Positions 8,319-16,198 of a stretch of 64,000 nt of DNA are shown here, one piece after another. The notes under the pieces were generated by a model. That model did not search any database, was not told where the DNA came from, and worked only from the letters and a program-made list of their open reading frames with translations. The stretch is taken from NCBI GenBank assembly GCA_963663005.2, contig CAXXHH010000014.1, positions 62,001 through 126,000 on the forward strand, given 5' to 3'. Source of the DNA: CAINVV01 sp963663005 (GTDB lineage: Bacteria; Bacteroidota; Bacteroidia; Bacteroidales; Prolixibacteraceae). The position numbers and the translations under genes are program-made. Numbering within the stretch: the first letter of the stretch is position 1; every line of letters begins with the position of its first letter.

Positions 8319-8588
8319 TTATTTCTTCTTATTACCACCATGACCCCTGAAGGTGCGGGTAGGAGAAAACTCACCTAATTTATGACCAACCATGTTCTCA
8401 GTAACATAAACAGGAATAAACTTATTCCCATTATGAACCGCAATGGTATGACCAACAAAGTCCGGTGAAATCATTGAATGTCTTGCCCACGTTTTAACGA
8501 TCGACTTCTTTGCTGATTCATTAAGAACCAACACTTTTTTCTCCAACTTAAAGTCGATGAAAGGGCCTTTTTTTAACGAACGACTCAT
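8319..8588 (-). CDS. rpsS: 30S ribosomal protein S19
   Basis: S19 is in the head of the 30S subunit and contacts the 50S subunit through a bridge. The 89 residues start MSRSLKKGPFIDFKLEKKV and contain MVGHKLGEFSPTRTFRGHGG, the family signature. A 43-nt gap separates it from rplV. Confidence 0.96.
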   Translation of the reverse strand: MSRSLKKGPFIDFKLEKKVLVLNESAKKSIVKTWARHSMISPDFVGHTIAVHNGNKFIPVYVTENMVGHKLGEFSPTRTFRGHGGNKKK

Positions 8589-8610
8589 AACCTCTCAGAT
8601 TTATTAGCGA

Positions 8611-9438
8611 TTATTTTTTTCTACGTTCAATAATGTACTTGGTCGAAGATTTTTTCTTCGAGCGGGTCTTATAACCCTTCGCAAGCAACCCTTTACGTGA
8701 ACGCGGATGTCCACCGGATGCACGTCCTTCACCACCACCCATAGGGTGATCCACAGGGTTCATGGCTACACCACGAACACGGGGACGACGCCCCAACCAG
8801 CGGCTTCGACCGGCTTTTCCTGATCTTTCAAGGGCATGATCGGCGTTTCCTACAGTACCAATAGTTGCACGACATGCAACCAGTACCATACGTGACTCGC
8901 CTGAGGGGAGTTTAATGATGGCGTATCGTCCTTCGCGCGAGGTGAGTTGTGCATAAGTTCCTGCCGAGCGAGCCATAATACCGCCCTGTCCAGGATGCAA
9001 CTCAATATTGTGAACGATTGTACCAAGAGGTATTTTTCCAAGAGGTAGCGAATTACCGATCTCAGGAGCAACTTCATTACCGCTTACTACCGTTTGACCC
9101 ACCTCCAGGCCATTTGGCGCAAGCATGTAGCGCTTCTCTCCATCGGCATATACCAAGAGAGCAATACGTGCAGTACGATTTGGATCATACTGAATCGAAT
9201 CAACACGTGCAGGAATATTGTCCTTCTCACGGACAAAATCAATTACACGATATTTTCTCTTGTGCCCGCCACCTATATACCTCATTGTCATTACACCGCT
9301 GGTATTTCTACCACCAGTACTCTTCATGGGCCTTAACAATGATTTTTCAGGTGTATTGCCAGTTGTAATTGAGTCAAAAGTACCAATGACTTTGTGCCTT
9401 TGACCCGGAGTTACAGGTTTTAACTTTCTAACTGCCAT
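8611..9438 (-). CDS. rplB: 50S ribosomal protein L2
   Basis: L2 is needed for subunit association and peptidyl transferase activity. The 275 residues include MAVRKLKPVTPGQRHKV, the RNA-binding core LHPGQGGIMARSAGTYAQL, and the C-terminal VRGVAMNPVDHPMGGGEGR motif with the conserved histidine. Length is standard. It follows rplW by 7 nt. Confidence 0.97.
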   Translation of the reverse strand: MAVRKLKPVTPGQRHKVIGTFDSITTGNTPEKSLLRPMKSTGGRNTSGVMTMRYIGGGHKRKYRVIDFVREKDNIPARVDSIQYDPNRTARIALLVYADGEKRYMLAPNGLEVGQTVVSGNEVAPEIGNSLPLGKIPLGTIVHNIELHPGQGGIMARSAGTYAQLTSREGRYAIIKLPSGESRMVLVACRATIGTVGNADHALERSGKAGRSRWLGRRPRVRGVAMNPVDHPMGGGEGRASGGHPRSRKGLLAKGYKTRSKKKSSTKYIIERRKK

Positions 9439-9445
9439 CTTTTAC

Positions 9446-9739
9446 TTAGATATTGCTGTAAAAATCAATATTTTCTCCTTTGTTCAACGTGACAACTGCT
9501 TTTTTATAAGCATTTGTACGCCCGGTAATAACCCCACTTTTTGTAAAACGGGATTTCAATTTACCGGCATATACCATTGTGTTGACAGAAACTACTTTAA
9601 CGCCATAGATCTCCTCCACGGCCTTTCTGATCTGGTACTTATCTGCCCGCTTATCAACCATGAAACCATAGCGGTTTAACTTCTCCGCTTGGGCATTCAT
9701 TTTCTCGGTTACGATAGGGCGAATCAAAATTTCAACCAT
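9446..9739 (-). CDS. rplW: 50S ribosomal protein L23
   Basis: L23 lies at the tunnel exit and docks trigger factor and SRP. The 97-residue protein shows the RPIVTEKMNAQAEKLNRYGF start region, where VTEK is the family marker, and KAVEEIYGVKVVSVNTM. It follows rplD by 4 nt. Confidence 0.94.
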   Translation of the reverse strand: MVEILIRPIVTEKMNAQAEKLNRYGFMVDKRADKYQIRKAVEEIYGVKVVSVNTMVYAGKLKSRFTKSGVITGRTNAYKKAVVTLNKGENIDFYSNI

Positions 9740-9743
9740 TTTC

Positions 9744-10379
9744 TTAAGCGTTAATCTTAAATAATTCCTCCAATTTAGCTACAGAACTCTCTGCTAAAAC
9801 TATTTTTTTAGCTCTCATAATCTTGTAAGTACATAAATCTGAGATAGTTACAACTTCGATGTTCTGTAAATTTCTGGTTGACAAATATATGTTTTTATTT
9901 GTTTCAGATAACACCATTAAAGAATTATTATCACTGATTTTCAAATTATTTTGAAGTGTGATCAATTCTTTTGTCCTTGGCGTGTCAATCGAAAAGTCCT
10001 CAAGAACTAGAATATCACTGCCTTGTGCCTTGTAGGTTAAAGCGGATCTACGTGCTAATTCTTTTAATTTCTTGTTCAATTTAAAACCATAATTTCTTGG
10101 ACGTGGGCCAAACATCCGGCCTCCACCACGAATAGTACCTGATTTAATACTTCCCGCACGGGCGCCACCAGTTCCTTTTTGCTTTTTCAGCTTCCTGGTT
10201 GATCCTGACACTTCACCACGTTCCTTGCTCTTATGGGTACCCTGACGTTGATTAGCCAGATATTGCTTCACGTCGAGATAAATCGCGTGATCATTAGGTT
10301 CTACCGAGTAAATACTGGGATTCAGATCTACTTTTCTTCCGGTCTCTTCACCTGCTCTGTTTAAAACTGCGATTTCCAT
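9744..10379 (-). CDS. rplD: 50S ribosomal protein L4
   Basis: L4 lines the peptide tunnel. In E. coli it also represses its own S10 operon; this function cannot be judged here. The 211 residues contain the extended loop with KLKKQKGTGGARAGSIKSG and GGGRMFGPRPRNYGFKLN. Its start overlaps the last base of rplC (10379), so translation is probably coupled. Confidence 0.95.
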   Translation of the reverse strand: MEIAVLNRAGEETGRKVDLNPSIYSVEPNDHAIYLDVKQYLANQRQGTHKSKERGEVSGSTRKLKKQKGTGGARAGSIKSGTIRGGGRMFGPRPRNYGFKLNKKLKELARRSALTYKAQGSDILVLEDFSIDTPRTKELITLQNNLKISDNNSLMVLSETNKNIYLSTRNLQNIEVVTISDLCTYKIMRAKKIVLAESSVAKLEELFKINA

Positions 10380-10996
10380 TACTTCAAAATAATTAAGTAT
10401 GAATCCTTGGCTCCGGGGACAGAACCCTTAACAATTAAAAGATTGTTCTCCGGAATAACTTTCAATACCTGCAGGTTTTGAACAGTTATAGTTTTTCCAC
10501 CATCACGTCCTGCCATCCGCATTCCTTTGAATACGCGGGAAGGATAAGAAGAGGCACCGACCGAACCTGGTGCACGTAAGCGGTTGTGCTGACCGTGTGT
10601 GCTCTGACCGACACCGCCGAAGCCGTGACGACGAACAACACCCTGAAAGCCGCGTCCCTTTGATACGCCGGAAATGTCGATGAATGAATCAGCTTCCAGA
10701 ATGTCAACTGTAATGACATCTCCAAGCTTTACATCGCTTCCAAACCCATCAAATTCCACCACTTTTCTCTTGGGAGTAGTACCGGCCTTTTTATAATGGC
10801 CGATCTCTGCTTTAGTCGCATGCTTTTCTTTTTTCTCAATAAACCCTAATTGAACAGCCTCATAACCATCGGTCTTGAGCGTGCGGATTTGGGTTACTGT
10901 GCATGGACCAGCCTCAATCACAGTGCATGGGATGTTTTTCCCCTCAACACTGAATACGGAAGTCATTCCGATTTTTTTTCCAATTAATCCTGGCAT
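10379..10996 (-). CDS. rplC: 50S ribosomal protein L3
   Basis: L3 is an assembly-initiating protein close to the peptidyl transferase centre. I start at ATG 10996 (MPGLIGKKIGMTSVF, 205 residues); the frame is open nine codons further but those residues do not fit the family and would overlap rpsJ. The central block SKGRGFQGVVRRHGFGG and the GSVGASSYPSRVFKGMRMAG loop are complete. Start is 23 nt after the rpsJ stop. Confidence 0.95.
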   Translation of the reverse strand: MPGLIGKKIGMTSVFSVEGKNIPCTVIEAGPCTVTQIRTLKTDGYEAVQLGFIEKKEKHATKAEIGHYKKAGTTPKRKVVEFDGFGSDVKLGDVITVDILEADSFIDISGVSKGRGFQGVVRRHGFGGVGQSTHGQHNRLRAPGSVGASSYPSRVFKGMRMAGRDGGKTITVQNLQVLKVIPENNLLIVKGSVPGAKDSYLIILK

Positions 10997-11019
10997 TTTT
11001 TCTACTTGTAAACAGTTTA

Positions 11020-11325
11020 TCAAACTTTGATTTCAACTTCAACGCCACTGGGTAATTCCAGCTTCATTAATGCGTCAATAGTTTTTGCGGTTGAACTGTA
11101 AATGTCGATCAATCTCTTGTAAGATGATAATTCGAACTGCTCCCTTGATTTTTTATTAACAAAGGTAGATCTCAATACGGTGAAAATACGACGGTGAGTA
11201 GGCAGTGGAATTGGACCACTAACGATGGCACCTGTTGACTTTACCGTTTTAACAATCTTCTCAGCTGATTTGTCAACCAAGTTGTGATCGTACGATTTCA
11301 GTTTAATTCTGATTTTTTGACTCAT
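11020..11325 (-). CDS. rpsJ: 30S ribosomal protein S10
   Basis: S10 is part of the 30S head and, with NusB, of antitermination complexes. The 101 residues start MSQKIRIKLKSYDHNLVDKSA and contain GPIPLPTHRRIFTVLRS. In this genome it directly follows fusA (19 nt), so the str and S10 operons are joined and tuf is not between them. That is the usual Bacteroidota order. Confidence 0.96.
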   Translation of the reverse strand: MSQKIRIKLKSYDHNLVDKSAEKIVKTVKSTGAIVSGPIPLPTHRRIFTVLRSTFVNKKSREQFELSSYKRLIDIYSSTAKTIDALMKLELPSGVEVEIKV

Positions 11326-11344
11326 GATAAGAACGTATTTAGTT

Positions 11345-13453
11345 TTATAACAACTCTGTTTTTCCTTTCACATTTTCCAAAACTGACATGGCTATGTTCT
11401 TTGGTACTTCGGCATAATGTGAGAACTCCATGGTAGAAGTGGCACGACCTGACGAAAGTGTACGCAACGTAGTGACATAACCAAACTGTTCGGATAGCGG
11501 AACCAAGGCTTTGATAACACGGGCGCCAAATTTGGCATCCATGCTCTCTACATGTCCCCGGCGACGGTTAAGGTCACCAACGATATCACCCATGTAATCA
11601 TCCGGAGTAACAACTTCAACCTTCATAATAGGCTCCAGCAAAATTGGCTTTGCCTTGGCCGCTGCATTTCTGAAGGCTTGTTTAGCACACAACTCAAAAG
11701 AGAGAGCATCGGAGTCTACCGGGTGGAATGAACCATCAACCAGTACAACCTTCAGATTCTCGATTTTGTAACCTGCCAACGGACCGTTGTTCATGGCTTC
11801 TTTAAAGCCCTTCTCGATCGACGGAATATATTCGCGAGGGATGGTACCCCCTTTGATCTGATCTACGAATTGAAGACCGGTCTTGTCGTCATCCACAGGC
11901 CCGATGTGAACAGAAATATCTGCAAATTTACCACGACCACCGGTTTGTTTCTTGAAGACTTCGCGCAGGTTAACCTCCTTTGTAATCGTCTCTTTGTAAG
12001 AAACCTGAGGAGCACCCTGGTTGCATTCGACTTTGAATTCTCTTTTCAAACGATCGATGATGATCTCCAGGTGGAGCTCACCCATACCACGTATGATAGT
12101 TTGACCGCTATCCTGATCGGTATTAACCTGGAAAGTAGGATCTTCCTCCGACAATTTAACCAGACCATTTGATAGTTTATCAAGGTCTTTTTGAGTCTTT
12201 GGTTCGACCGCGATTCCGATTACCGGTTCCGGGAAAGTCATTGATTCAAGAACAATAGGATCCTCAAGTGAGCAAAGTGTGTCACCTGTGCGAATATCCT
12301 TGAAGCCTACGGCGGCACAAATGTCACCTGCCTCAATTACATCGCGGGGCTGTTGTTTATTGGAGTGCATCTGGAAAAGACGAGATATGCGCTCTTTCTT
12401 TCCCGTGCGGGTATTTAACACATAGGAACCTGCATCGATTTTACCGGAGTAAATTCTTATAAAGCACAAACGACCAACATAAGGGTCTGTTGCAATTTTA
12501 AATGCAAGTGCTGCAAGTGGCTCGCCGACATCTGGTTTGCGTTCAATTTCCTCGCCCGTATCCGGATTTGTTCCCATAATTGAGGCAACATCCAGAGGAT
12601 TCGGCAAATAAGCGCATACTGCATCCAGAAGGGTCTGAACCCCTTTGTTTTTAAAGGCAGAACCACATAACATCGGAATAATGACACCCTTAAGGGTAGC
12701 CTTCCTGATTACGTGCTTCAATTCATCTTCTGTAATACTGGTTGAATCTTCAAAGAATTTCTCCATTAAAGTTTCATCCTGCTCGGCAACAGATTCCACG
12801 AGCTTCTCGCGCCATTCATTGGCAAGTTCCAACATATCAGCAGGAATCTCTTCCACTGAGTAATCGGCACCCATAGTCTCATCATGCCAAACCACAGATT
12901 TCATGGCTACAAGGTCGATGATACCTTTGAAACGCTCCTCAGCACCAATTGGGATTTGAATCGGAACCGGGTTGGCTCCCAATTTTTCCTTGATATCGTT
13001 GTAGACGTTGAAGAAATCGGCACCCGCGCGATCCATCTTATTGATGAAGGCAATTTTTGGGACACCATATTTATCAGCTTGACGCCAAACCGTCTCTGAT
13101 TGAGCTTCAACACCGCCAACGGCACAAAAGGTTGCTACCGCACCGTCAAGAACCCTTAACGAACGTTCCACCTCAACAGTAAAGTCGACGTGGCCCGGAG
13201 TATCAATGATGTTTATCTGATGAACAATATCCTGATAAGTCCATTCAGTAAATGTCGCAGCAGAAGTGATGGTTATACCACGTTCCTGCTCCTGTTCCAT
13301 CCAGTCCATCGTTGCTGCACCATCGTGTACTTCACCAATCCGGTGAACTTTACCCGTATAAAACAAAATCCGCTCTGAGGTGGTCGTTTTACCGGCATCG
13401 ATGTGCGCCATAATCCCGATATTTCTGGTATTTGTAAGGTCCCTTTTCGCCAT
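11345..13453 (-). CDS. fusA: Elongation factor G (canonical copy)
   Basis: GTPase that drives translocation of tRNAs and mRNA and, with RRF, ribosome recycling. The 702 residues carry G1 AHIDAGKTT (about 16-24), switch I with ERGITI, G3 DTPGHVDF with the catalytic His, and G4 NKMD. The remaining EF-G domains follow, including GGRGKFADISVHIGP (domain IV) and RRRGHVESMD (domain V). This is the housekeeping copy; a divergent paralogue lies at 18722-20878. Start ATG 13453 is 48 nt after rpsG. Confidence 0.97.
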   Translation of the reverse strand: MAKRDLTNTRNIGIMAHIDAGKTTTSERILFYTGKVHRIGEVHDGAATMDWMEQEQERGITITSAATFTEWTYQDIVHQINIIDTPGHVDFTVEVERSLRVLDGAVATFCAVGGVEAQSETVWRQADKYGVPKIAFINKMDRAGADFFNVYNDIKEKLGANPVPIQIPIGAEERFKGIIDLVAMKSVVWHDETMGADYSVEEIPADMLELANEWREKLVESVAEQDETLMEKFFEDSTSITEDELKHVIRKATLKGVIIPMLCGSAFKNKGVQTLLDAVCAYLPNPLDVASIMGTNPDTGEEIERKPDVGEPLAALAFKIATDPYVGRLCFIRIYSGKIDAGSYVLNTRTGKKERISRLFQMHSNKQQPRDVIEAGDICAAVGFKDIRTGDTLCSLEDPIVLESMTFPEPVIGIAVEPKTQKDLDKLSNGLVKLSEEDPTFQVNTDQDSGQTIIRGMGELHLEIIIDRLKREFKVECNQGAPQVSYKETITKEVNLREVFKKQTGGRGKFADISVHIGPVDDDKTGLQFVDQIKGGTIPREYIPSIEKGFKEAMNNGPLAGYKIENLKVVLVDGSFHPVDSDALSFELCAKQAFRNAAAKAKPILLEPIMKVEVVTPDDYMGDIVGDLNRRRGHVESMDAKFGARVIKALVPLSEQFGYVTTLRTLSSGRATSTMEFSHYAEVPKNIAMSVLENVKGKTELL

Positions 13454-13501
13454 TATCTTTTTTCGTACATAAACAAAATCTAAACTATCTCAAAATTCCG
13501 G

Positions 13502-13978
13502 TTAGAACCGGAAGTGTGCAAACGCGCGGTTTGCCTCCGCCATTCTGTGTGTATCTTCTTTTTTCTTGAAAGCTCCACCTTCTTCATTGTAAGCAGCAAT
13601 AGTCTCGGCAGCTAATTTCTCTGCCATTGAGTGACCGGAGCGCTTTTTTGAGAAGAGGATAAGGTTACGCATGGATATGGCCACTTTTCTTTCCGGACGG
13701 ATTTCCATCGGAACCTGAAAGTTCGCACCACCAACGCGCCTACTTTTAACCTCAACCTGTGGAGTAATGTTTGCCAATGCCTTTTTCCAAATATCGAGAG
13801 CAGATAATTCATTGTCTTTCATCTTCTTCTCTACAATATCAAGTGCATCGTAAATGATTTTAAATGCGATGGATTTTTTACCATCAAACATGAGACTGTT
13901 CACGAAGCGAGTAACGAGAACGTCATTGAACTTTGGATCGGGAAGAATGATCCGCTTTTTTGGTTTTGTCTTTCTCAT
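13502..13978 (-). CDS. rpsG: 30S ribosomal protein S7
   Basis: S7 organises the 3' major domain of 16S rRNA and touches E-site tRNA. In E. coli it regulates the str operon. The 158 residues show the family blocks VTRFVNSLMFDGKKSIAFKI and PQVEVKSRRVGGANFQVP, with a C-terminal helix ending MAEANRAFAHFRF. It lies 121 nt downstream of rpsL. Confidence 0.96.
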   Translation of the reverse strand: MRKTKPKKRIILPDPKFNDVLVTRFVNSLMFDGKKSIAFKIIYDALDIVEKKMKDNELSALDIWKKALANITPQVEVKSRRVGGANFQVPMEIRPERKVAISMRNLILFSKKRSGHSMAEKLAAETIAAYNEEGGAFKKKEDTHRMAEANRAFAHFRF

Positions 13979-14099
13979 CTTAGTTAAAAATGTTTGTGTT
14001 ATTCGAATCGGTTGTTGTTTAGCCTTCAGTTTACAGCCTGTTCAAGACAAGCCCTTACTCAACCAAACCTCCAAACTAATAACTAAAGTTTTTACTTAA

Positions 14100-14507
14100 T
14101 TACTTTTTCTTCTTTGTTGCAGCAGCGACTTGTCCTGGTTTCGGGCGTTTTGCGCCATACTTTGAACGACGTTGCTTGCGACCCTCAACACCTGCGGTAT
14201 CGAGTGCACCACGAATTAAATGGTAACGAACTCCTGGAAGGTCTTTTACACGACCACCACGAACAAGAACGATAGAGTGTTCCTGTAAATTGTGTCCTTC
14301 ACCTGGAATGTAGGCATTCACCTCTTTGCCATTGGTTAACCGTACTCTGGCAACCTTACGCATGGCCGAATTCGGTTTTTTAGGCGTCGTTGTGTATACA
14401 CGTACACATACGCCTCTACGTTGTGGACAAGAATTCAATGCCGGAGACTTGCTTTTGTCTTCGATATTTACTCTTCCTTTACGTACTAACTGTTGAATAG
14501 TAGGCAT
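14100..14507 (-). CDS. rpsL: 30S ribosomal protein S12
   Basis: S12 sits at the decoding centre and is the classic streptomycin-resistance locus. The 135 residues start MPTIQQLVRKGRVNIEDKSK and keep both loops: PKKPNSAMRKVARVRL (lysine at the K43-equivalent) and KDLPGVRYHLIRGALDTAGV. No resistance-type substitution is apparent in these loops. It is the first gene of the 14-kb cluster, with a promoter element at 14629-14636. Confidence 0.96.
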   Translation of the reverse strand: MPTIQQLVRKGRVNIEDKSKSPALNSCPQRRGVCVRVYTTTPKKPNSAMRKVARVRLTNGKEVNAYIPGEGHNLQEHSIVLVRGGRVKDLPGVRYHLIRGALDTAGVEGRKQRRSKYGAKRPKPGQVAAATKKKK

Positions 14508-14628
14508 AAACGTTTTTTAATTTTAATATAAAATACACACATAATAATCCCGGAGAAATCTCGCAATTCCCCGTAAGTTCTGCAATTTAACATTTTGTCA
14601 CCTCGCAAAACTCCTCCAAAATGGACTG

Positions 14629-14636
14629 CAAAAGTA
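14629..14636 (-). promoter_or_regulatory. -7 element of the promoter for the rpsL-S10-spc cluster
   Basis: Minus strand reads TACTTTTG, a perfect TAnnTTTG element. I see no clear TTG at the expected distance upstream. Initiation near 14622 would give rpsL a leader of about 115 nt. No other promoter-like element as good was seen before secY. Confidence 0.6.
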
Positions 14637-14672
14637 CACAATTCTTTGGAAAATACACTACACCAGTAAAAA

Positions 14673-14863
14673 AATGTGCTAATGGGTTAATATGCTAATG
14701 TAGTAATGGGGCGAGGGGGCGAATGGATAAATGAAAAAAGTATGAAGCGGGATGGCTGCTCAATGAAATGTCGTCAGGTACTTGTCCGACCACATAATTA
14801 ATCAATGCGCAAACGCCGACTATCTTCAATTTGCACATTAGTATATTAACCCGTTAGCACATT
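14673..14863. repeat. 190-base element with 29-base inverted ends
   Basis: Arms at 14673-14701 and 14835-14863 are reverse complements with only 2 mismatches in 29. Both consist of phased GCTAATG / CATTAGC units. About 133 bases of mixed sequence lie between. The right arm overlaps the stop codon (14862-14864) of the HlyD-type gene. It lies between that gene and the rpsL promoter. It codes for nothing visible and resembles a REP/MITE-like intergenic repeat or a long-stem RNA hairpin. Confidence 0.7.
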
Positions 14864-16166
14864 ATTTGGCAAATCTTTCGCTGAAAATTGCCTTGACCGG
14901 ATGGAGAATTCGGTTCAAAAGCCGTTGATCATCTGTAATTATCTCGGCGGTACCACTCAATTCTTGTTGAAATTCAAATTTTTTCCCGTACGTAGATACC
15001 AACTGATTGGAAAGTGCAACCTCCAAGGCATAATAATCATTAGTCGGTACAGCAGAAATTCTCGAGACTTCCCCCTTCACAAGACCAAATTCCAAATATG
15101 GATAATTCGCAAATTTCAGATTAACCTTCTGCCCGACTTTCACTTTCCCGGCACCGTTCATCTTGAGCTGCACTTTCCCGATCAAATTGCTGTTACCTTC
15201 AGGGATAATCGTAAATACCACTTCCCCTTTCGTTACATTCTGATTGACACTCCAGAATTTCGAAAAATTGACCTCTCCCCGGATGGGAGATTTTATGAGA
15301 TAATTTAACTCCCAGACATCTATCGCTCCCAATAATACTTCGTAGGCTTCTTTAAATGCCAACTGCAAATTGGACTCCTGCTCTCCGGAAAGATTTCTTG
15401 CTTCGGCAACCTGTTGTCCGGCCTGTTCCATATTCAGTTCTGTTGCCGACAAACTCGAAAGAAATTCTTCAAACTCAAACTGTTTCTTCAGCCAATCTCT
15501 TTTCGATTTTTCAAATTCGTCTAATGAAAGCACCCCTCTCCGGTTCAACGTAGAATCACGCTGAAATTTTTTCCTTGAAATCTGAAGATCTTCTTCCAGC
15601 ACCTTCTTCCTGGATAACTGCAATTGAAATCCTGATTTAGAAAGATGAAGCTGCTTCTGCTGGGATTTGATCTTCCCTGCAAAATAATTACGATCTATAA
15701 ACTGGACATAATCACGATATTTCTTGGAAAAATCGGCAAACTGTGGTTGAAGCTCACCCAATAAATATTCTTGATGGAACGGAATGATGGCCTCAGGCTT
15801 AAATGTCCTGACAAACGGAACGAGAAGAGTCAGCTGACTTTTCAAATCACTGAAATCTTCGTATTTCAATGAGGTTTCCAGCATAGCCAGAAGTTCTCCC
15901 TTTTCCACCCTTTCTTTATCCTTAACCTTAATGGTGATTAACTTCCCATCGACCCTTGCCAGAAGATGTGCAGGTGGATTATCTGAGGTAACCACTACCG
16001 GAGCGGTAATGATATCCGGGTACTTGAAAAACCAACTGCCGGCGATAAGAATAAATAGTAGCGTTATCACCAGAATGATGCCATTTCTGGTTATCCAGGA
16101 GGGGATCCTGCCCAAAAGATCCTGGACTTCTTCGCTGCGAGTTTCTATTTCTTCTAATTTTTTCAT
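14862..16166 (-). CDS. HlyD-type membrane fusion protein of a peptide exporter
   Basis: Periplasmic adaptor that links an inner-membrane ABC exporter to an outer-membrane channel. ATG at 16166 gives 434 residues. One transmembrane helix lies at about residues 23-47 (IILVITLLFILIAGSWFF), then a lipoyl half-motif (ARVDGKLITIKVKDKERVEKG), a long charged coiled-coil region, and the returning barrel (IKSPIRGEVNF, KGEVVFTIIPEG). The frame extends to a TTG at 16202 that would overlap the transporter stop codon by 4 nt; I prefer ATG. It is cotranscribed with the C39 transporter upstream. No outer-membrane TolC partner is in the window. Confidence 0.88.
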   Translation of the reverse strand: MKKLEEIETRSEEVQDLLGRIPSWITRNGIILVITLLFILIAGSWFFKYPDIITAPVVVTSDNPPAHLLARVDGKLITIKVKDKERVEKGELLAMLETSLKYEDFSDLKSQLTLLVPFVRTFKPEAIIPFHQEYLLGELQPQFADFSKKYRDYVQFIDRNYFAGKIKSQQKQLHLSKSGFQLQLSRKKVLEEDLQISRKKFQRDSTLNRRGVLSLDEFEKSKRDWLKKQFEFEEFLSSLSATELNMEQAGQQVAEARNLSGEQESNLQLAFKEAYEVLLGAIDVWELNYLIKSPIRGEVNFSKFWSVNQNVTKGEVVFTIIPEGNSNLIGKVQLKMNGAGKVKVGQKVNLKFANYPYLEFGLVKGEVSRISAVPTNDYYALEVALSNQLVSTYGKKFEFQQELSGTAEIITDDQRLLNRILHPVKAIFSERFAK

Positions 16167-16198
16167 CAAACTGCTTATTGTACTTAGAAAACGAAAAA

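Noticed and set aside
9018..9368. 116-codon plus-strand frame
   Set aside because: It lies wholly antisense to the well-conserved rplB and has no recognisable features.
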